64,000 bases of DNA, taken from positions 124,001 through 188,000 of the forward strand of contig NZ_CP046976.1 in the NCBI RefSeq assembly GCF_030408415.1. The letters run 5' to 3'. The position numbers were made by a program, and so were the translations under genes. How positions within the stretch are numbered: the stretch's first letter is position 1; every line of letters begins with the position of its first letter. Origin of the DNA: Corynebacterium appendicis CIP 107643 (GTDB lineage: Bacteria; Actinomycetota; Actinomycetes; Mycobacteriales; Mycobacteriaceae). The notes beneath the pieces are model-generated. The model was not told where the DNA came from, searched no databases, and saw nothing but the letters and a program-made list of their open reading frames with translations. This document shows positions 11,661-21,313 of the stretch, in pieces.

Positions 11661-14605
11661 CGTGCGCCTCCGTTTTCCTTGTCGTTGGAGGGATTGCCGC
11701 GCGCACCGGAGATGATGGCGCGGGCGAGGTCCACCGGCTCGGATGCCGGGTTGATGGGCTGTGGGCGGGGGTCGACGGTCTGCTCGGAAGCGGCCGTGGT
11801 GGGGACATCTGGAAGAGGGTTCTCGTCGCTGCGGTGGTAGTCGAGCTGCTCGTGGTCCGCGCCGGGGCGCAGGTAGCCTCCCATGCCGTTAATAGCCATG
11901 GTGAGCATGCCGAGCACCGCGAGGTAGATTCCCGCGTCGAAAATAAGCGAGGTGGTCATGTGTTCCCCGGCGATCTCGCCGTGGATGGCGTAGAGGAACC
12001 CGCCCTCGATGAAGCCGATGAAGCCGGCTGTCAGCGCGACGATCACGCCGACGCCCGCGAGGTAGACCGGGGTCTTCTCGCCGACGGCGTTGTCGTCCGA
12101 GCCCTGCGACAGGTAGCTGAGAACGAATGCGGTGGCCATGACCAGCGCAGCGATGAAGCCGCCGCCCGGGACTGTGTGGCCGCGGAAGAAGATCAGCACG
12201 GACAGCACCACGAGGATCGGGACGATCAACTTCGTCACCTTGCGCAGCGGCAGGGTGTTCAGGCGGGACTGGCCGAACGGTGCGGGGCGAGTGCCCTCCT
12301 GGAAGTCGTGGCGCGGCACGGAGGTCGTCACGGCGGCGATGACCACGGCGGCCATGCCCAAAACGGAGAGCTCGCCCAAGGTATCGAAGCTACGGAACTC
12401 CACAAGAATCACCGCGACGATATTGTCGCCGCCGGTGAGCGGGCCCGTCTCGTTCAAGTACCACATGGCTAGCTCGGAACGGTCCTGCCGGCCGGTCAGG
12501 GCATAGACACCGGCAAAGGCCACGACACCCGCCACCACCGCGAAGATAGCCGACAAGGTCTTGCGGCGCTTCGACACATCCGGGAACAGACGCGGCTGGT
12601 AGCGCAGCACCATCATGATCACCACGACAGTGAGCGCTTCCACCGTGAACTGCGTCAGAGCCACGTCCGGAGCGCCGAGCAGCAGCATCTGCAGGCTCAC
12701 ACCGACACCGGTGGTGCCCAGCAGCAACGCCGCCGTCATGCGCTTGGTGGTTGCCATCATGCCCACCACCGACACGACGATGATGAGAAGTGGCAGGAGA
12801 TCCCAGTAATTGGTGAGGCCCTCGGTGCGCGGCGCCGGGACGACACCGTCCACACCGGTGGTGAAAAGCATCGTGGCCAAGCCCAGCGCCACAATGACGC
12901 CGACCGGCCACTTCAGGTGGCGCGACGGGTCGTAGGAATTAGCCATGGCACCGGCAGCGCGCCCGATATCCGTCGAGCCGTTGACGATCATGCGTAGGAT
13001 CTCGTTGCCGGTGTAGGGGAGAAGCATCTTGTTCTCCAGTGCCTTGTACACCGGCTTGCGCACAAAGATGAACGCGATGCCCGCGACCAAGACCAGCGCA
13101 GACACGATGAACGGCCATGTCACGCCATGCCAGAGAGCCAGGTGCGACTCAAACGAGGAGTCCCCGGTGATGGAGTGGACGGCGCGGGTGACGGGGGCGT
13201 CGATAAGCGGAAGCCCGAAGACGACCGGGACGGACAGAAGGCCCGGAATTGCTGCCGGCAGCCAGAGCGCGACGGGTGCTTCGTGGACGCCGCTCATGTC
13301 GCGCGTGCCGTCGATGAACGCGCCGAAGACGATCTTCGCGGAGTAGACGAAGGTCAAAAATGCCGCGAGGCCGGCGAGGACGAGCAGGGGGGCGCCGTAC
13401 TGCGTCGAGTGGAACGCCTCCAGGATCGACTCCTTAGACACGAAGCCGAACAGTGGCGGGACGGCGGCCATCGATGCCGCCGCGACGACGACCGACGCGA
13501 AAGTGAACGGCATCTTGTCGTAAATCTTGCCCAGGCGGCGGATGTCGCGGGTGCCCGTCTCGTGGTCGATCACGCCGATGAGCATGAACAAAGACGACTT
13601 GAATAGCGCGTGCGCCAACGTGTGCACGAGAGCCGCCGCAAACGCCGCTGGCGTGCCGACGCCCACCGCCGCCACGATCCAGCCCAAGTGCGACACCGTC
13701 GAGTACGCCGTGAGGTGCTTCAGGTCCGTCTTAGTGATGGCGAACACCGCCGACATCAGCGCCGTGCCCAGGCCGAACGCGACCAGAATGACATTCCACG
13801 TCGGGTTTAAGCCGAAGATGGCGGAGAAACGCAGAAGCAGGTAGACGCCCGCCTTGACCACCGCGGCCGCGTGCAGGAACGCGGAGACCGGCGTCGCCGC
13901 CGCCATTGCCTCCGGCAGCCAGAAGTGGAACGGGAACTGCGCGGCTTTGGTGAAGCCGGAGAACGCGATCAGCACGGCCACCGTCGTGGTCAGCCGCGGG
14001 TTGTCGGCCCACACGTCGGAGGTGAGAATGCCGTCGAGCTGCGTCGTACCGGCGCTCACCGCCGCGACCGCGAGGCCCGCCAGCAGGGTCAGTCCGCCGA
14101 AGAACGTCAGCGCGAGCGTGCGGAAAGAGCCCGCCTCGCCCGAGGAGCCTGAGCGCGCGATGAGCAGGAATGATGCGATGGACACGAGCTCCCAGCCGAT
14201 GAATAGCACGACGACGTCGCCCGCCGTCACGAGCAACAGCACGGACAGCGAGAACGCCGTCATGATCGTGTAGAAGCTCGTGTTGCCGTCGTTTTCCGGA
14301 AGGTACGCCGCGGAGTACAGCATCACCATGCCACCGATGCCGAGCGCGAGGAGCGCGAAGAACAGGCTCAGCCCGTCCGCGCGCATCCCGAGCTCCACGA
14401 CGGTGCCCGGCCCGAGCAGATCATTCGCCCAGGTAGTAGAGAAAGCTGGTGTCGCGCCGTCCCGCGCGGCGTTCGCGAGAATACCGGCCGCGACGAAGAA
14501 CACCGGCCCGATCACCCACCCCGCCCGGCGGTCAATTGCGCGCACCAACACGGGGGATAGCACCACGGTCGCGGCGACTAGCCCGAAGACCAAAAGAAGA
14601 GCCAT
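11657..14605 (-). CDS. mnhA: Mrp/Mnh antiporter fused subunit A/B
   Basis: A 982-residue polytopic protein. The N-terminal two thirds resemble NuoL (KAAQFPFHFWLPEAM, THALAHALFKSSLFM-like region), and the C-terminal third matches MnhB (GHTVPGGGFIAALVMATAFV), so A and B are one chain, as usual in actinobacteria. The complex exports Na+ or K+ against protons and supports pH and salt tolerance. I chose the ATG at 14603-14605, preceded by GGAG, because the preceding frame has no membrane character. It heads the six-gene minus-strand operon. One 11-mer copy (13198) is read as LID in a loop. Confidence 0.95.
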   Translation of the reverse strand: MALLLVFGLVAATVVLSPVLVRAIDRRAGWVIGPVFFVAAGILANAARDGATPAFSTTWANDLLGPGTVVELGMRADGLSLFFALLALGIGGMVMLYSAAYLPENDGNTSFYTIMTAFSLSVLLLVTAGDVVVLFIGWELVSIASFLLIARSGSSGEAGSFRTLALTFFGGLTLLAGLAVAAVSAGTTQLDGILTSDVWADNPRLTTTVAVLIAFSGFTKAAQFPFHFWLPEAMAAATPVSAFLHAAAVVKAGVYLLLRFSAIFGLNPTWNVILVAFGLGTALMSAVFAITKTDLKHLTAYSTVSHLGWIVAAVGVGTPAAFAAALVHTLAHALFKSSLFMLIGVIDHETGTRDIRRLGKIYDKMPFTFASVVVAAASMAAVPPLFGFVSKESILEAFHSTQYGAPLLVLAGLAAFLTFVYSAKIVFGAFIDGTRDMSGVHEAPVALWLPAAIPGLLSVPVVFGLPLIDAPVTRAVHSITGDSSFESHLALWHGVTWPFIVSALVLVAGIAFIFVRKPVYKALENKMLLPYTGNEILRMIVNGSTDIGRAAGAMANSYDPSRHLKWPVGVIVALGLATMLFTTGVDGVVPAPRTEGLTNYWDLLPLLIIVVSVVGMMATTKRMTAALLLGTTGVGVSLQMLLLGAPDVALTQFTVEALTVVVIMMVLRYQPRLFPDVSKRRKTLSAIFAVVAGVVAFAGVYALTGRQDRSELAMWYLNETGPLTGGDNIVAVILVEFRSFDTLGELSVLGMAAVVIAAVTTSVPRHDFQEGTRPAPFGQSRLNTLPLRKVTKLIVPILVVLSVLIFFRGHTVPGGGFIAALVMATAFVLSYLSQGSDDNAVGEKTPVYLAGVGVIVALTAGFIGFIEGGFLYAIHGEIAGEHMTTSLIFDAGIYLAVLGMLTMAINGMGGYLRPGADHEQLDYHRSDENPLPDVPTTAASEQTVDPRPQPINPASEPVDLARAIISGARGNPSNDKENGGAR
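13198..13208 (+). repeat. CGTCGATAAGC repeat, copy 3
   Basis: Exact 11-mer followed by G, after a G-rich tract. Within mnhA on its template side; read as LIDA. Confidence 0.9.
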
Positions 14606-14723
14606 GTGTGCTCCAGCCTGTGTAGCGGTTGGCAAACATTTCAAGGGTAACAGTAAAACAGCGTATAGCTCACCGCGGTGTGTCACATACACAACATTCG
14701 CCACAATCATTACATTGCTCGGT

Positions 14724-16310
14724 ATGAAGTGGAACGCCATCACGCCTGTCGCCGCCCTTCTCGTTCTGGTCGCCGCAGCCTTCGCGCCCATGAACCCCGC
14801 CTCCACGTGGGTGCCGCGCGGCGCCGAGAGCGCCTCCGGCGCGCCCGCCGCCTACTCCGGCGCAGACAACTTCGTCGACGCCCGCCGCGCTGCCGGCGAC
14901 GCCAGCGCCCAAGCCGGCTTCCTCACCCAGGGCACGTCGAAGCTGAAAGACGGCACCGAAGAGCTTCGCGACGGCTCCACCGAACTCGCCGACGGCGTCT
15001 CCGCCGCCAAAGACGGCGCCGACGAGCTCTCCCAAGGCATGACCGAAATCCAGGCGGGCACGGGCCAGCTTGCCGACGGCGCCACCCGCCTCGCAGACAA
15101 CGTCGGTGGCGCCGTCGACCAAGTCGTCGGGTTCGACGCCATTCGCGGCCAAGTTCTCGCCGCCATCGACGACACGCTCGAAGGCACACGCGGTAGCAAC
15201 GACCCCGAGGTCAAGGATCTGCGCAGCCAGCTCGAGGACCTCCGCACACAGGTCGACACCGCCGAGCTGCCCGAAGACTGGACCAGCCAGCTCACCGAGC
15301 TCAAAGACGGCTCCCGCGAGCTCGCCAACCAACTCTCCACGCCCGGCTACGCCTACCACGACGGCATCTACTCCGCTACCAACGGCGCCGCCGACCTCGC
15401 CGAAGGGCTCGGCGACATGAACGACCGCGTCGGGGAAGCAAAGGACGGCGTCAACAAGCTTGCCGACGGCGCCGCCAAGGTCGACGACATGGCCACCAAC
15501 ACCAAGGACCGCATCGGCGATGTGCAGCGCGCGCTCCCCGCTGCCGCGCCGGTCGCAGGTGCTGCGAGCGGCTCAGCAGGAGGGGCTGGGGGAGCGGGTG
15601 CCACCGGCGAAGCGTCGATAAGCTCGTCGCTTCCTCCTCTCGCCGCGATGCTCGTGAGCGCCCTCGCCGTGCTCGGCGGCCTCGCCGCGGCCCTCGCCGC
15701 ATACGGCGTGACCCGCTCGCGGTGGAGCATTCTCGGCCTGGGCACGCTGCTCGCCGCCGGTGCCGGCACCATCCTGGTCACGATCCTCGGCACTGGCCTT
15801 ACTCCTCTTGCCATCGCCCTCACTGGGCTCGCGCTCGCACTGGGTTCTCTCGCGTCTGCCGGGATCACGTGGATCCTCCGCGACGCCTTCGGCGAGCTCG
15901 GCGGCACCGCCGCCGCGGGCATCTTCGCCCTCGCGCAGACCGGTGTCGTCGGCTGGGTCTGGTCCCACGCCGCCACCGGCGACGTCGACGGCATCGTCCG
16001 AGCCTTGTCGTCCGCCATGCCCATGCATTGGAGCACGTCCGCCATCTCCGCCGCCGGCAACAACGGCTCAACCACTGCCATGTGGACCGGCATCGGGCTG
16101 TCTGTGCTGCTCGCTGTGCTTGGGATCGTGGCGATGCGGGCGAGCCGCCCCTCCGCCGTCTCCGCGCTTGACGAGGCCGACTCTGACTACGGCTCCGATG
16201 ACGGCGACTACGGCGACGATCTCTACGTCGCCGACGGCGAAACCGTTTTCGACGACCGCGGCGACACTGCCGTCCTCGAGGCCGAGGACGTTATCGAACA
16301 CAAGCGCTAA
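14724..16310 (+). CDS. YhgE/Pip-like membrane protein with DG-repeat coiled region
   Basis: A 528-residue protein. After an N-terminal signal anchor (about 5-25) comes a long extracytoplasmic helical region with repeated units of the form LxDGxxxLxDG, as in YhgE/Pip phage-infection proteins and related ABC-type exporter partners. A Gly/Ala-rich linker (about 280-300) is followed by about six membrane helices and a strongly acidic tail. Function is unknown; YhgE relatives are linked to phage entry or export. The ATG lies 7 nt after TACATT, so the message is probably leaderless; an upstream extension of the frame overlaps mnhA and is rejected. The 11-mer at 15613 lies in the linker. Confidence 0.72.
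   Translation: MKWNAITPVAALLVLVAAAFAPMNPASTWVPRGAESASGAPAAYSGADNFVDARRAAGDASAQAGFLTQGTSKLKDGTEELRDGSTELADGVSAAKDGADELSQGMTEIQAGTGQLADGATRLADNVGGAVDQVVGFDAIRGQVLAAIDDTLEGTRGSNDPEVKDLRSQLEDLRTQVDTAELPEDWTSQLTELKDGSRELANQLSTPGYAYHDGIYSATNGAADLAEGLGDMNDRVGEAKDGVNKLADGAAKVDDMATNTKDRIGDVQRALPAAAPVAGAASGSAGGAGGAGATGEASISSSLPPLAAMLVSALAVLGGLAAALAAYGVTRSRWSILGLGTLLAAGAGTILVTILGTGLTPLAIALTGLALALGSLASAGITWILRDAFGELGGTAAAGIFALAQTGVVGWVWSHAATGDVDGIVRALSSAMPMHWSTSAISAAGNNGSTTAMWTGIGLSVLLAVLGIVAMRASRPSAVSALDEADSDYGSDDGDYGDDLYVADGETVFDDRGDTAVLEAEDVIEHKR
15613..15623 (+). repeat. CGTCGATAAGC repeat, copy 4
   Basis: Exact 11-mer followed by T, with a G-rich tract just upstream. In the Gly/Ala linker of the YhgE-like gene, read as ASIS. 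Confidence 0.9.
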
Positions 16311-16405
16311 ACCGCGCACCTCGCTGTCGCTGCCGTCATGTAGGCTCCTGCGCTGTTCCCCACAACCGGGAGGACACCCCGCATAACTGAACAAAGGAGT
16401 CGCGC

Positions 16406-16630
16406 ATGACCACCATCACCGCCCGCCAGATCCTTGAGCGGGAAGGTCGACCGCTCACCGCCGACGTGCTCGGACCCGTCAGCGGTTACCGCCATTCGCC
16501 CAACTCTGTGCGCCGATGCTCGAAGTGCTACGACGAGATCATTCTTCACGGCCGGTTCGGCTGGCTCCACGCCGAATCGCTCGAGCACGACTGCCTCGAC
16601 GCCGAGAACACGGCCACCTGCGCCCGCTAG
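16406..16630 (+). CDS. Small Cys/His protein, possible zinc site
   Basis: A 74-residue unrecognised protein. It has a RRCSKCYDEI motif (CxxC) and a later HAESLEHDC segment, which could make a CCHC-type zinc site. AAAGGAG sits 7 nt ahead of the ATG, and the gap to the gene before it is short, so it is probably a real gene. Nothing shows its role; it could bind nucleic acid or a partner protein. The frame on the other strand (16307-16693) has no ribosome site and is taken as a shadow. Confidence 0.6.
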   Translation: MTTITARQILEREGRPLTADVLGPVSGYRHSPNSVRRCSKCYDEIILHGRFGWLHAESLEHDCLDAENTATCAR

Positions 16631-16733
16631 CGGCGGCGCAAAGATCTGGGGCGAGAAACGGCCTTGTGCGCGGATGATTGTAACCGTGCACAAAACCAGC
16701 TCTGAGACCGCAAGGCCTCCAAGGTTTTAGCAC

Positions 16734-17114
16734 ATGTCCCTGCTGTACTCCACCGCGAAGTCCAACGACCCGAAGGACGCCCTCGGCGGCCAGCAGCACA
16801 CCGGTGCCCAGGTCCGCGTCGCGGCCTCCGGCCCGGGGGCGGCGAACTTCACCGGCCAGATCGACGAGACCGACATCTTCTTCGGCGCGATGAACGCCGT
16901 GGGCGTCAACACTGATCAGCCTATCGACGGCAGCTCTTCGGGCTCCTCCGGCTCGTCTAGCTCCTCGAGCTCTTCGGCTAACTCGGCTGGTTCTTCCATT
17001 GGTGTGTTCTTCGGCGTTCTTGCCGCTCTGCTGGGTGTGGCTGCTCTTCTGAGTCCGCTGTTCCCGCAGGCACGCGAGATGTTTGAGAACTTCCGTAAGA
17101 CCCTGCCGTTCTAA
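16734..17114 (+). CDS. Unknown protein with Ser-rich linker and C-terminal membrane helix
   Basis: A 126-residue protein I do not recognise. The first 65 residues are soluble, then comes a Ser/Gly low-complexity linker (about 66-85) and one membrane helix (about 88-108), with a short basic and aromatic tail (REMFENFRKTLPF). The layout suggests a tail-anchored or cell-envelope protein. An AAGG lies before the ATG, but the start is not certain. A strong terminator (17165) follows. Codon use is the normal GC-rich pattern of the neighbours. It has no signal peptide that I can see. Confidence 0.55.
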   Translation: MSLLYSTAKSNDPKDALGGQQHTGAQVRVAASGPGAANFTGQIDETDIFFGAMNAVGVNTDQPIDGSSSGSSGSSSSSSSSANSAGSSIGVFFGVLAALLGVAALLSPLFPQAREMFENFRKTLPF

Positions 17115-17164
17115 CGCTGCGCGGGTAGCACTTCCGCTGATATGCGGCCCCGAGCCGCAGACCT

Positions 17165-17221
17165 GCTCCCCGCTGGTCGGACTGTGAACACAGATCCCGA
17201 CTAGCGGGGAGCTTCTGTATT
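17165..17221 (+). terminator. Rho-independent terminator
   Basis: Arms 17165-17180 and 17197-17212 pair at 15 of 16 positions, followed by TTCTGTATT. It ends the small membrane protein gene at 17114. Confidence 0.75.
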
Positions 17222-17281
17222 GCGGTGCCTGGGCAGAACGACAAAAGAAGCCGCTGAAATCCAGCGGCTTCTTCCTCAATT

Positions 17282-17358
<77 letters not shown>

Positions 17359-17475
17359 GTGCACTTAATGAGTACCCGGGATACTTTAGTCCACCACCCG
17401 GCAAGCTCCAAAACGCCTGTTGATCACGGCTGTTGCGGCCCTGATCTGCGCCTGATTCGAGCGGCGGACGGGGCG

Positions 17476-18405
17476 CTAGTCGTCCCGAGCATCCTCCCGA
17501 GCGGTGAGCGTCAGCAGCGCCGCGGACGGCCGGCAGAAAATACGCACGGGCGCGAATTTGGAGGTGCCCAGGCCGTTGGACACTTCGAGCCACATGGCGC
17601 GGTAGCGGTGGAGGCCGGAGGCGCGTTCACGGTCAATGTCGGCGTTGGTCACGAGGGCTCGTTCGCCGGGCAGGCAGATCTGCCCGCCGTGGGTGTGGCC
17701 GGCTAGAACCAGGCTGTAGCCGTCCACGTTGAAGCGGTCGAGGACGCGCCGGTAGGGGGCGTGGGTGACGCCCAAAGCGAGGTCGGCGTCGGGGTTGGGG
17801 GCGCCGGCGACGGAGTCGTAATCGTCGAGGTCGTGGTGGGCGTCGTCGGTGCCGGTGACGGCGAGCTTCAGCCCGTTCGCTTTGAACTCGAGCCGCTGGT
17901 GGGTGGCGTCGCGCCAGCCGCGCTCGATGAAGGCAGCGCGCATGTCTTTCCACGGCAGGTCGACATAGCTGGGTTCGCGTTTCTGATCGAGCAGGTACTT
18001 GAGCGGATTCACCATCCGAGGTGCCCAGTAGTCGTTGGTGCCGAACACGAAGACGCCGGGCCGCCCCAGCAGGGGCCCCAGGGCCGCGAGGACATCGGGG
18101 ACGGCACGGGCGTCGGAAAGGTTATCACCGGTGTTGACCACGAGGTCGGGCTGCAGCGCGTCGAGGGCGGACACCCACGCAACCTTGGTTTTCTGCCCGG
18201 GGATCATGTGGAGGTCGGCGATGTGCAGGATGGTGAAAGGCTCAGAACCGGCGGGCAGGATGGGCAGTTCGTAGCGCTTGAGCCGGAACTTGGTGAGCTC
18301 GCTGACGCCGTACGCGAAAGTCGCGGCGCCGAGGGCGAGACCAGCGGCCGCAGCGAGGCCGACGCGCCGCAGCACGCGCCGGCCGAGGTCCGTGTTTGTC
18401 GTCAT
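17476..18405 (-). CDS. Calcineurin-like metallophosphoesterase
   Basis: A 309-residue protein with an N-terminal membrane anchor (about 12-34) and a metallophosphoesterase domain with the ordered metal motifs DLH (IADLHMIPG), GDN (VNTGDNLSD), GTND (VFGTNDYWA) and GHTHGG near the C-terminus. It would act at the outer or inner face of the membrane on phosphomonoesters or diesters; the substrate is not known. Its ATG lies 7 nt after TACCCT, so the transcript is probably leaderless. It is divergent from the GatB/YqeY gene with only 39 nt between the starts, and has the same position as Rv3683 next to ponA2 in mycobacteria. Confidence 0.85.
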   Translation of the reverse strand: MTTNTDLGRRVLRRVGLAAAAGLALGAATFAYGVSELTKFRLKRYELPILPAGSEPFTILHIADLHMIPGQKTKVAWVSALDALQPDLVVNTGDNLSDARAVPDVLAALGPLLGRPGVFVFGTNDYWAPRMVNPLKYLLDQKREPSYVDLPWKDMRAAFIERGWRDATHQRLEFKANGLKLAVTGTDDAHHDLDDYDSVAGAPNPDADLALGVTHAPYRRVLDRFNVDGYSLVLAGHTHGGQICLPGERALVTNADIDRERASGLHRYRAMWLEVSNGLGTSKFAPVRIFCRPSAALLTLTAREDARDD

Positions 18406-18444
18406 TGCTCCGAGGGTACCGCTTGCCGCGCTACGCTCGTGGGC

Positions 18445-18894
18445 ATGAGTGACTTGAAGAATCAGATCCGCGCTGACCTGAAGGAAGCAATGAAGGCGAA
18501 GGAGAAGGAGCGCACCGGCACGATCCGTATGCTTCTCGCCGCGATCCAGACGGAGGAGACGGAGGGGACGAAGCATGAGCTGACGGACGAGGAGGTGCTG
18601 AAGGTCGTCGCGCGCGAGATCAAGAAGCGCCGCGAGTCCGCTGAGGTGTACGCGGAAAACGGCCGCCAGGAACTCGCGGACGCCGAGCTAGCGGAGGTCG
18701 CGGTCCTCGAGGGGTACCAGCCAGAGCAGCTTGACGACGCCGAACTTGCCGAGCTTATCGACGCCGCCATCTCCGAAACCGGTGCCACCTCCATGAAGGA
18801 AATGGGACAGGTCATGAAGCTCGCCACCGAGAAGGCTGCTGGCCGCGCCGACGGCAAGCGATTGTCCGCCGCAGTGAAGGAGCGCCTCGGCTAA
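18445..18894 (+). CDS. GatB/YqeY domain protein
   Basis: A 149-residue helical protein of the YqeY family, related to the tRNA-binding tail domain of GatB. Conserved blocks: the N-terminal LKEAMKAKEKERTGTIRML, KKRRESAEVY and the GATSMKEMGQVMK segment. The cellular role of free YqeY proteins is not settled; binding to tRNA or amidotransferase complexes is inferred from GatB. The ATG follows TACGCT by 7 nt (leaderless). It converges with the PBP gene. One 11-mer copy at 18753 is read as LID. Confidence 0.9.
   Translation: MSDLKNQIRADLKEAMKAKEKERTGTIRMLLAAIQTEETEGTKHELTDEEVLKVVAREIKKRRESAEVYAENGRQELADAELAEVAVLEGYQPEQLDDAELAELIDAAISETGATSMKEMGQVMKLATEKAAGRADGKRLSAAVKERLG
18753..18763 (-). repeat. 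CGTCGATAAGC repeat, copy 5
   Basis: Exact 11-mer on the minus strand, followed by T; the upstream tract is only moderately G-rich. Within the YqeY gene, read as LIDA. Confidence 0.9.
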
Positions 18895-18919
18895 ACGGGG
18901 CCCTGGCCAAGCGCCACCT

Positions 18920-21313
18920 TTAGCTGAAGAGGTTCGCTAACTCGTCGGCGAGCTCTCCCAGATCGACTTCGTCGGAGGCGGGCTCTTCGTCCGCTGCGGA
19001 TGCCGAGGTGGTGGGGGAGGAGGAAGGGGTGGGGGGACGCGTCGATAAGCGTGCTCTTGAGCCGTCCGACACGACGAGCGTGACTGTCGAACCCGGGCCC
19101 CCGTCCTCCGACGCGCGCGTGTCGACGACCTCGTCGCGCGGCGCATTCTTTTTCGACGTCGTCGTCTCGCGGACACGGAACCCGGCGTTTTCGAGCATCG
19201 CGCGAGCCTCGTCCTTATTCATCCCCACAGCGCGCTTGAGCAGCTCATTGCGCGCCTTCGGATCGAACAACGGACTCGGATCCGGAAGTCCCGCGTCCTG
19301 CGCACCCGGAATCCGGTTCGCCATCCGGAACCACGAATGCGCCGCCTCCTGGCCGCCGAACAGCGACCCGTTCGAACACTGACGAACAGGGCCCGTGCAC
19401 AGCGGAGTCGTCTGCGTGCCGTCGTTGTAGATGTACGTGGCTGCCGCGACCTTCTTGTTGAACCCGAGGAACGCCGAGGACTGGTGCGACTCCGTCGTGC
19501 CTGTCTTTGCCGCGACCGCGCCGCGCCATCTCGTCGCATCCGCGGCCTTCTTCGCGGTGCCCGACACTGCGTCCTCCGCCATGCCCCCCGCGAGCCCGGC
19601 CGCGAGCTCCGGCTCCACTGCCTGCTCGCAATCCGGGCGGTCGATGGCCACCTCGTCGCCGTAACGGTCCACGACGCTCTTGATCGGGTTCGGCTCGCAC
19701 CACATGCCGTCGGACGCGAGCGTGGCCGCCACGTTGGACAGCTCCAGCGGATTCACCGCCGTCGGGCCCAGCGTGAACGAGCCCAAGTTGTTCTGGCGGA
19801 AGTAGTCCGCGACCGAATTGTCTCCGTCGAATGTGCCCTGGTCCTCGTAGGAGCGCAGGCCGAGGCGCACCGCCATATCGACAGTCGGCTCCACGCCCAC
19901 GCTCTCGATCAGCTTTACGAACGGCGTGTTCGGCGACTTCGCCAACGCCTCGCGCATCGTCATCTCGCCCGGGTACTTGCCGGCGTTTTCCACGCAGTAC
20001 GCCCCCGCCGGGCAATTGCGCGCGCCGCCCTCGCCCATGCCGTAGACCACCGCGCGGTCCGGCACCTCGAGTTTCGACTCCAAGTTGTAGCCGTTTTCCA
20101 GTGCCGCGGCCGCCGTGAAGATCTTGAACACCGAGCCCGCGCCGTTGCCCACCATCGAGGATGTCTGCGGCAGCACCGTCTGGCTCTCGTCCTGGTCCAA
20201 GCCGTAGTCTCGCGAGGACGTCATCGCGAGGATGTCGTGGCTCTCCTGGCCCGGCTGGATGACGTTGATGACTTCCGCGACTCCCGGCTGGCCCTTGCTC
20301 ACCGCGCTCGTCGCCGCTTCGTGGGCGATCTGCTGCACCTCGGGGTCGAGTGTCGTCGTGATGGTGTAGCCGCCGCGCTCGACCTCCTCCATACTCAGAC
20401 CCTTTTCCGAGAGGTAGCGGAGAGCGTAATCGCACAAGAAGCCGGAGCCGCCTGCGGTGATGCAGCCGCGGGGCAAAAGCGACGGCTCGTCGAGAATGCC
20501 CAGCGGCTCGCCGGCGTAGTTGTCGGCGTCGGCCTGGCTCAGGTAGCCCGATCCCACCATCGCCTGCAGCACCGTGTTGCGTCGCTCCTTCGCGCCGTCC
20601 GGGTTCGTGTACGGATTCAGCATCTCCGACGACTGCAGCATGCCGACCAGCAGCGCCGATTGCGGCACCGTCAGCTCCGCCGCCGACGTGTCGAAATACG
20701 TGCGCGCCGCCGCCTCGATGCCGTAGGCGTGGTTGCCGAAAGACACCAGATTCAAATACCGCGCCAGAATCTCTTCTTTTGAGAGCTGCTTGTCCAGGTC
20801 TGAGGCCATGCGCATTTCGCGCAGTTTGCGCGGGATGGATTGCTCCACAGCAGCCGACTGCTCTTCGGTCGTGTCGGCGTTGACCAGCAGCAGGTAGTTT
20901 TTCACGTACTGCTGGTCGATCGTGGACGCGCCTTCCTCCACGCCGCCGGCGAGAAGATTCGTCACCATTGCGCGGGCGAAGCCTTGCATGTCGACGCCGT
21001 CGTGCTCGTAGAACCTGCGGTCCTCAATTGCGACCAGAGCGTCCTTCGCGGACTGGGCGATCTCGTCGGGCTCCACCTCGTAGCGGCGTTGCGCGTACAC
21101 CCACGCCATCGGGTCGCCGTTGGTGTCGGTGATCGTCGTGACTCCTGGCGCGGTGCCGTCGGTGAGGTCGGCGAGATTGGACTGCATGGTGTCGTCGACA
21201 CGCGTTACCGCAGCCCCGCCGATACCCGCCGCGGGGGCGAGGCACAGCGCGATGCCGAGGCCCGCTGCCAACAGGCCGACGAGCAGTTTTCCCAGGGAAT
21301 TTAGCGCAGACAC
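18920..21313 (-). CDS. ponA2: Bifunctional penicillin-binding protein with PASTA domain
   Basis: A class A PBP of 797 residues that polymerises and cross-links peptidoglycan outside the membrane. It has an N-terminal signal anchor (about 9-36), a GT51 domain with the catalytic Glu in EDRRF (residue 97), a transpeptidase domain with SVFK, SPN and KTGT motifs, one PASTA domain near residues 690-750, and a Ser/Thr/Pro-rich acidic tail. Position next to whiB4-like and metallophosphoesterase genes matches ponA2 (Rv3682). The 11-mer at 19040 falls exactly in the low-complexity tail after PASTA. Confidence 0.94.
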   Translation of the reverse strand: MSALNSLGKLLVGLLAAGLGIALCLAPAAGIGGAAVTRVDDTMQSNLADLTDGTAPGVTTITDTNGDPMAWVYAQRRYEVEPDEIAQSAKDALVAIEDRRFYEHDGVDMQGFARAMVTNLLAGGVEEGASTIDQQYVKNYLLLVNADTTEEQSAAVEQSIPRKLREMRMASDLDKQLSKEEILARYLNLVSFGNHAYGIEAAARTYFDTSAAELTVPQSALLVGMLQSSEMLNPYTNPDGAKERRNTVLQAMVGSGYLSQADADNYAGEPLGILDEPSLLPRGCITAGGSGFLCDYALRYLSEKGLSMEEVERGGYTITTTLDPEVQQIAHEAATSAVSKGQPGVAEVINVIQPGQESHDILAMTSSRDYGLDQDESQTVLPQTSSMVGNGAGSVFKIFTAAAALENGYNLESKLEVPDRAVVYGMGEGGARNCPAGAYCVENAGKYPGEMTMREALAKSPNTPFVKLIESVGVEPTVDMAVRLGLRSYEDQGTFDGDNSVADYFRQNNLGSFTLGPTAVNPLELSNVAATLASDGMWCEPNPIKSVVDRYGDEVAIDRPDCEQAVEPELAAGLAGGMAEDAVSGTAKKAADATRWRGAVAAKTGTTESHQSSAFLGFNKKVAAATYIYNDGTQTTPLCTGPVRQCSNGSLFGGQEAAHSWFRMANRIPGAQDAGLPDPSPLFDPKARNELLKRAVGMNKDEARAMLENAGFRVRETTTSKKNAPRDEVVDTRASEDGGPGSTVTLVVSDGSRARLSTRPPTPSSSPTTSASAADEEPASDEVDLGELADELANLFS
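19040..19050 (+). repeat. CGTCGATAAGC repeat, copy 6
   Basis: Exact 11-mer followed by G, after a very G-rich tract (18995-19038). In the PBP tail region, read as LST. Confidence 0.92.

Noticed and set aside
19337..20782. 481-codon frame opposite the PBP gene
   Set aside because: Arg/His-rich shadow with no recognisable domain.
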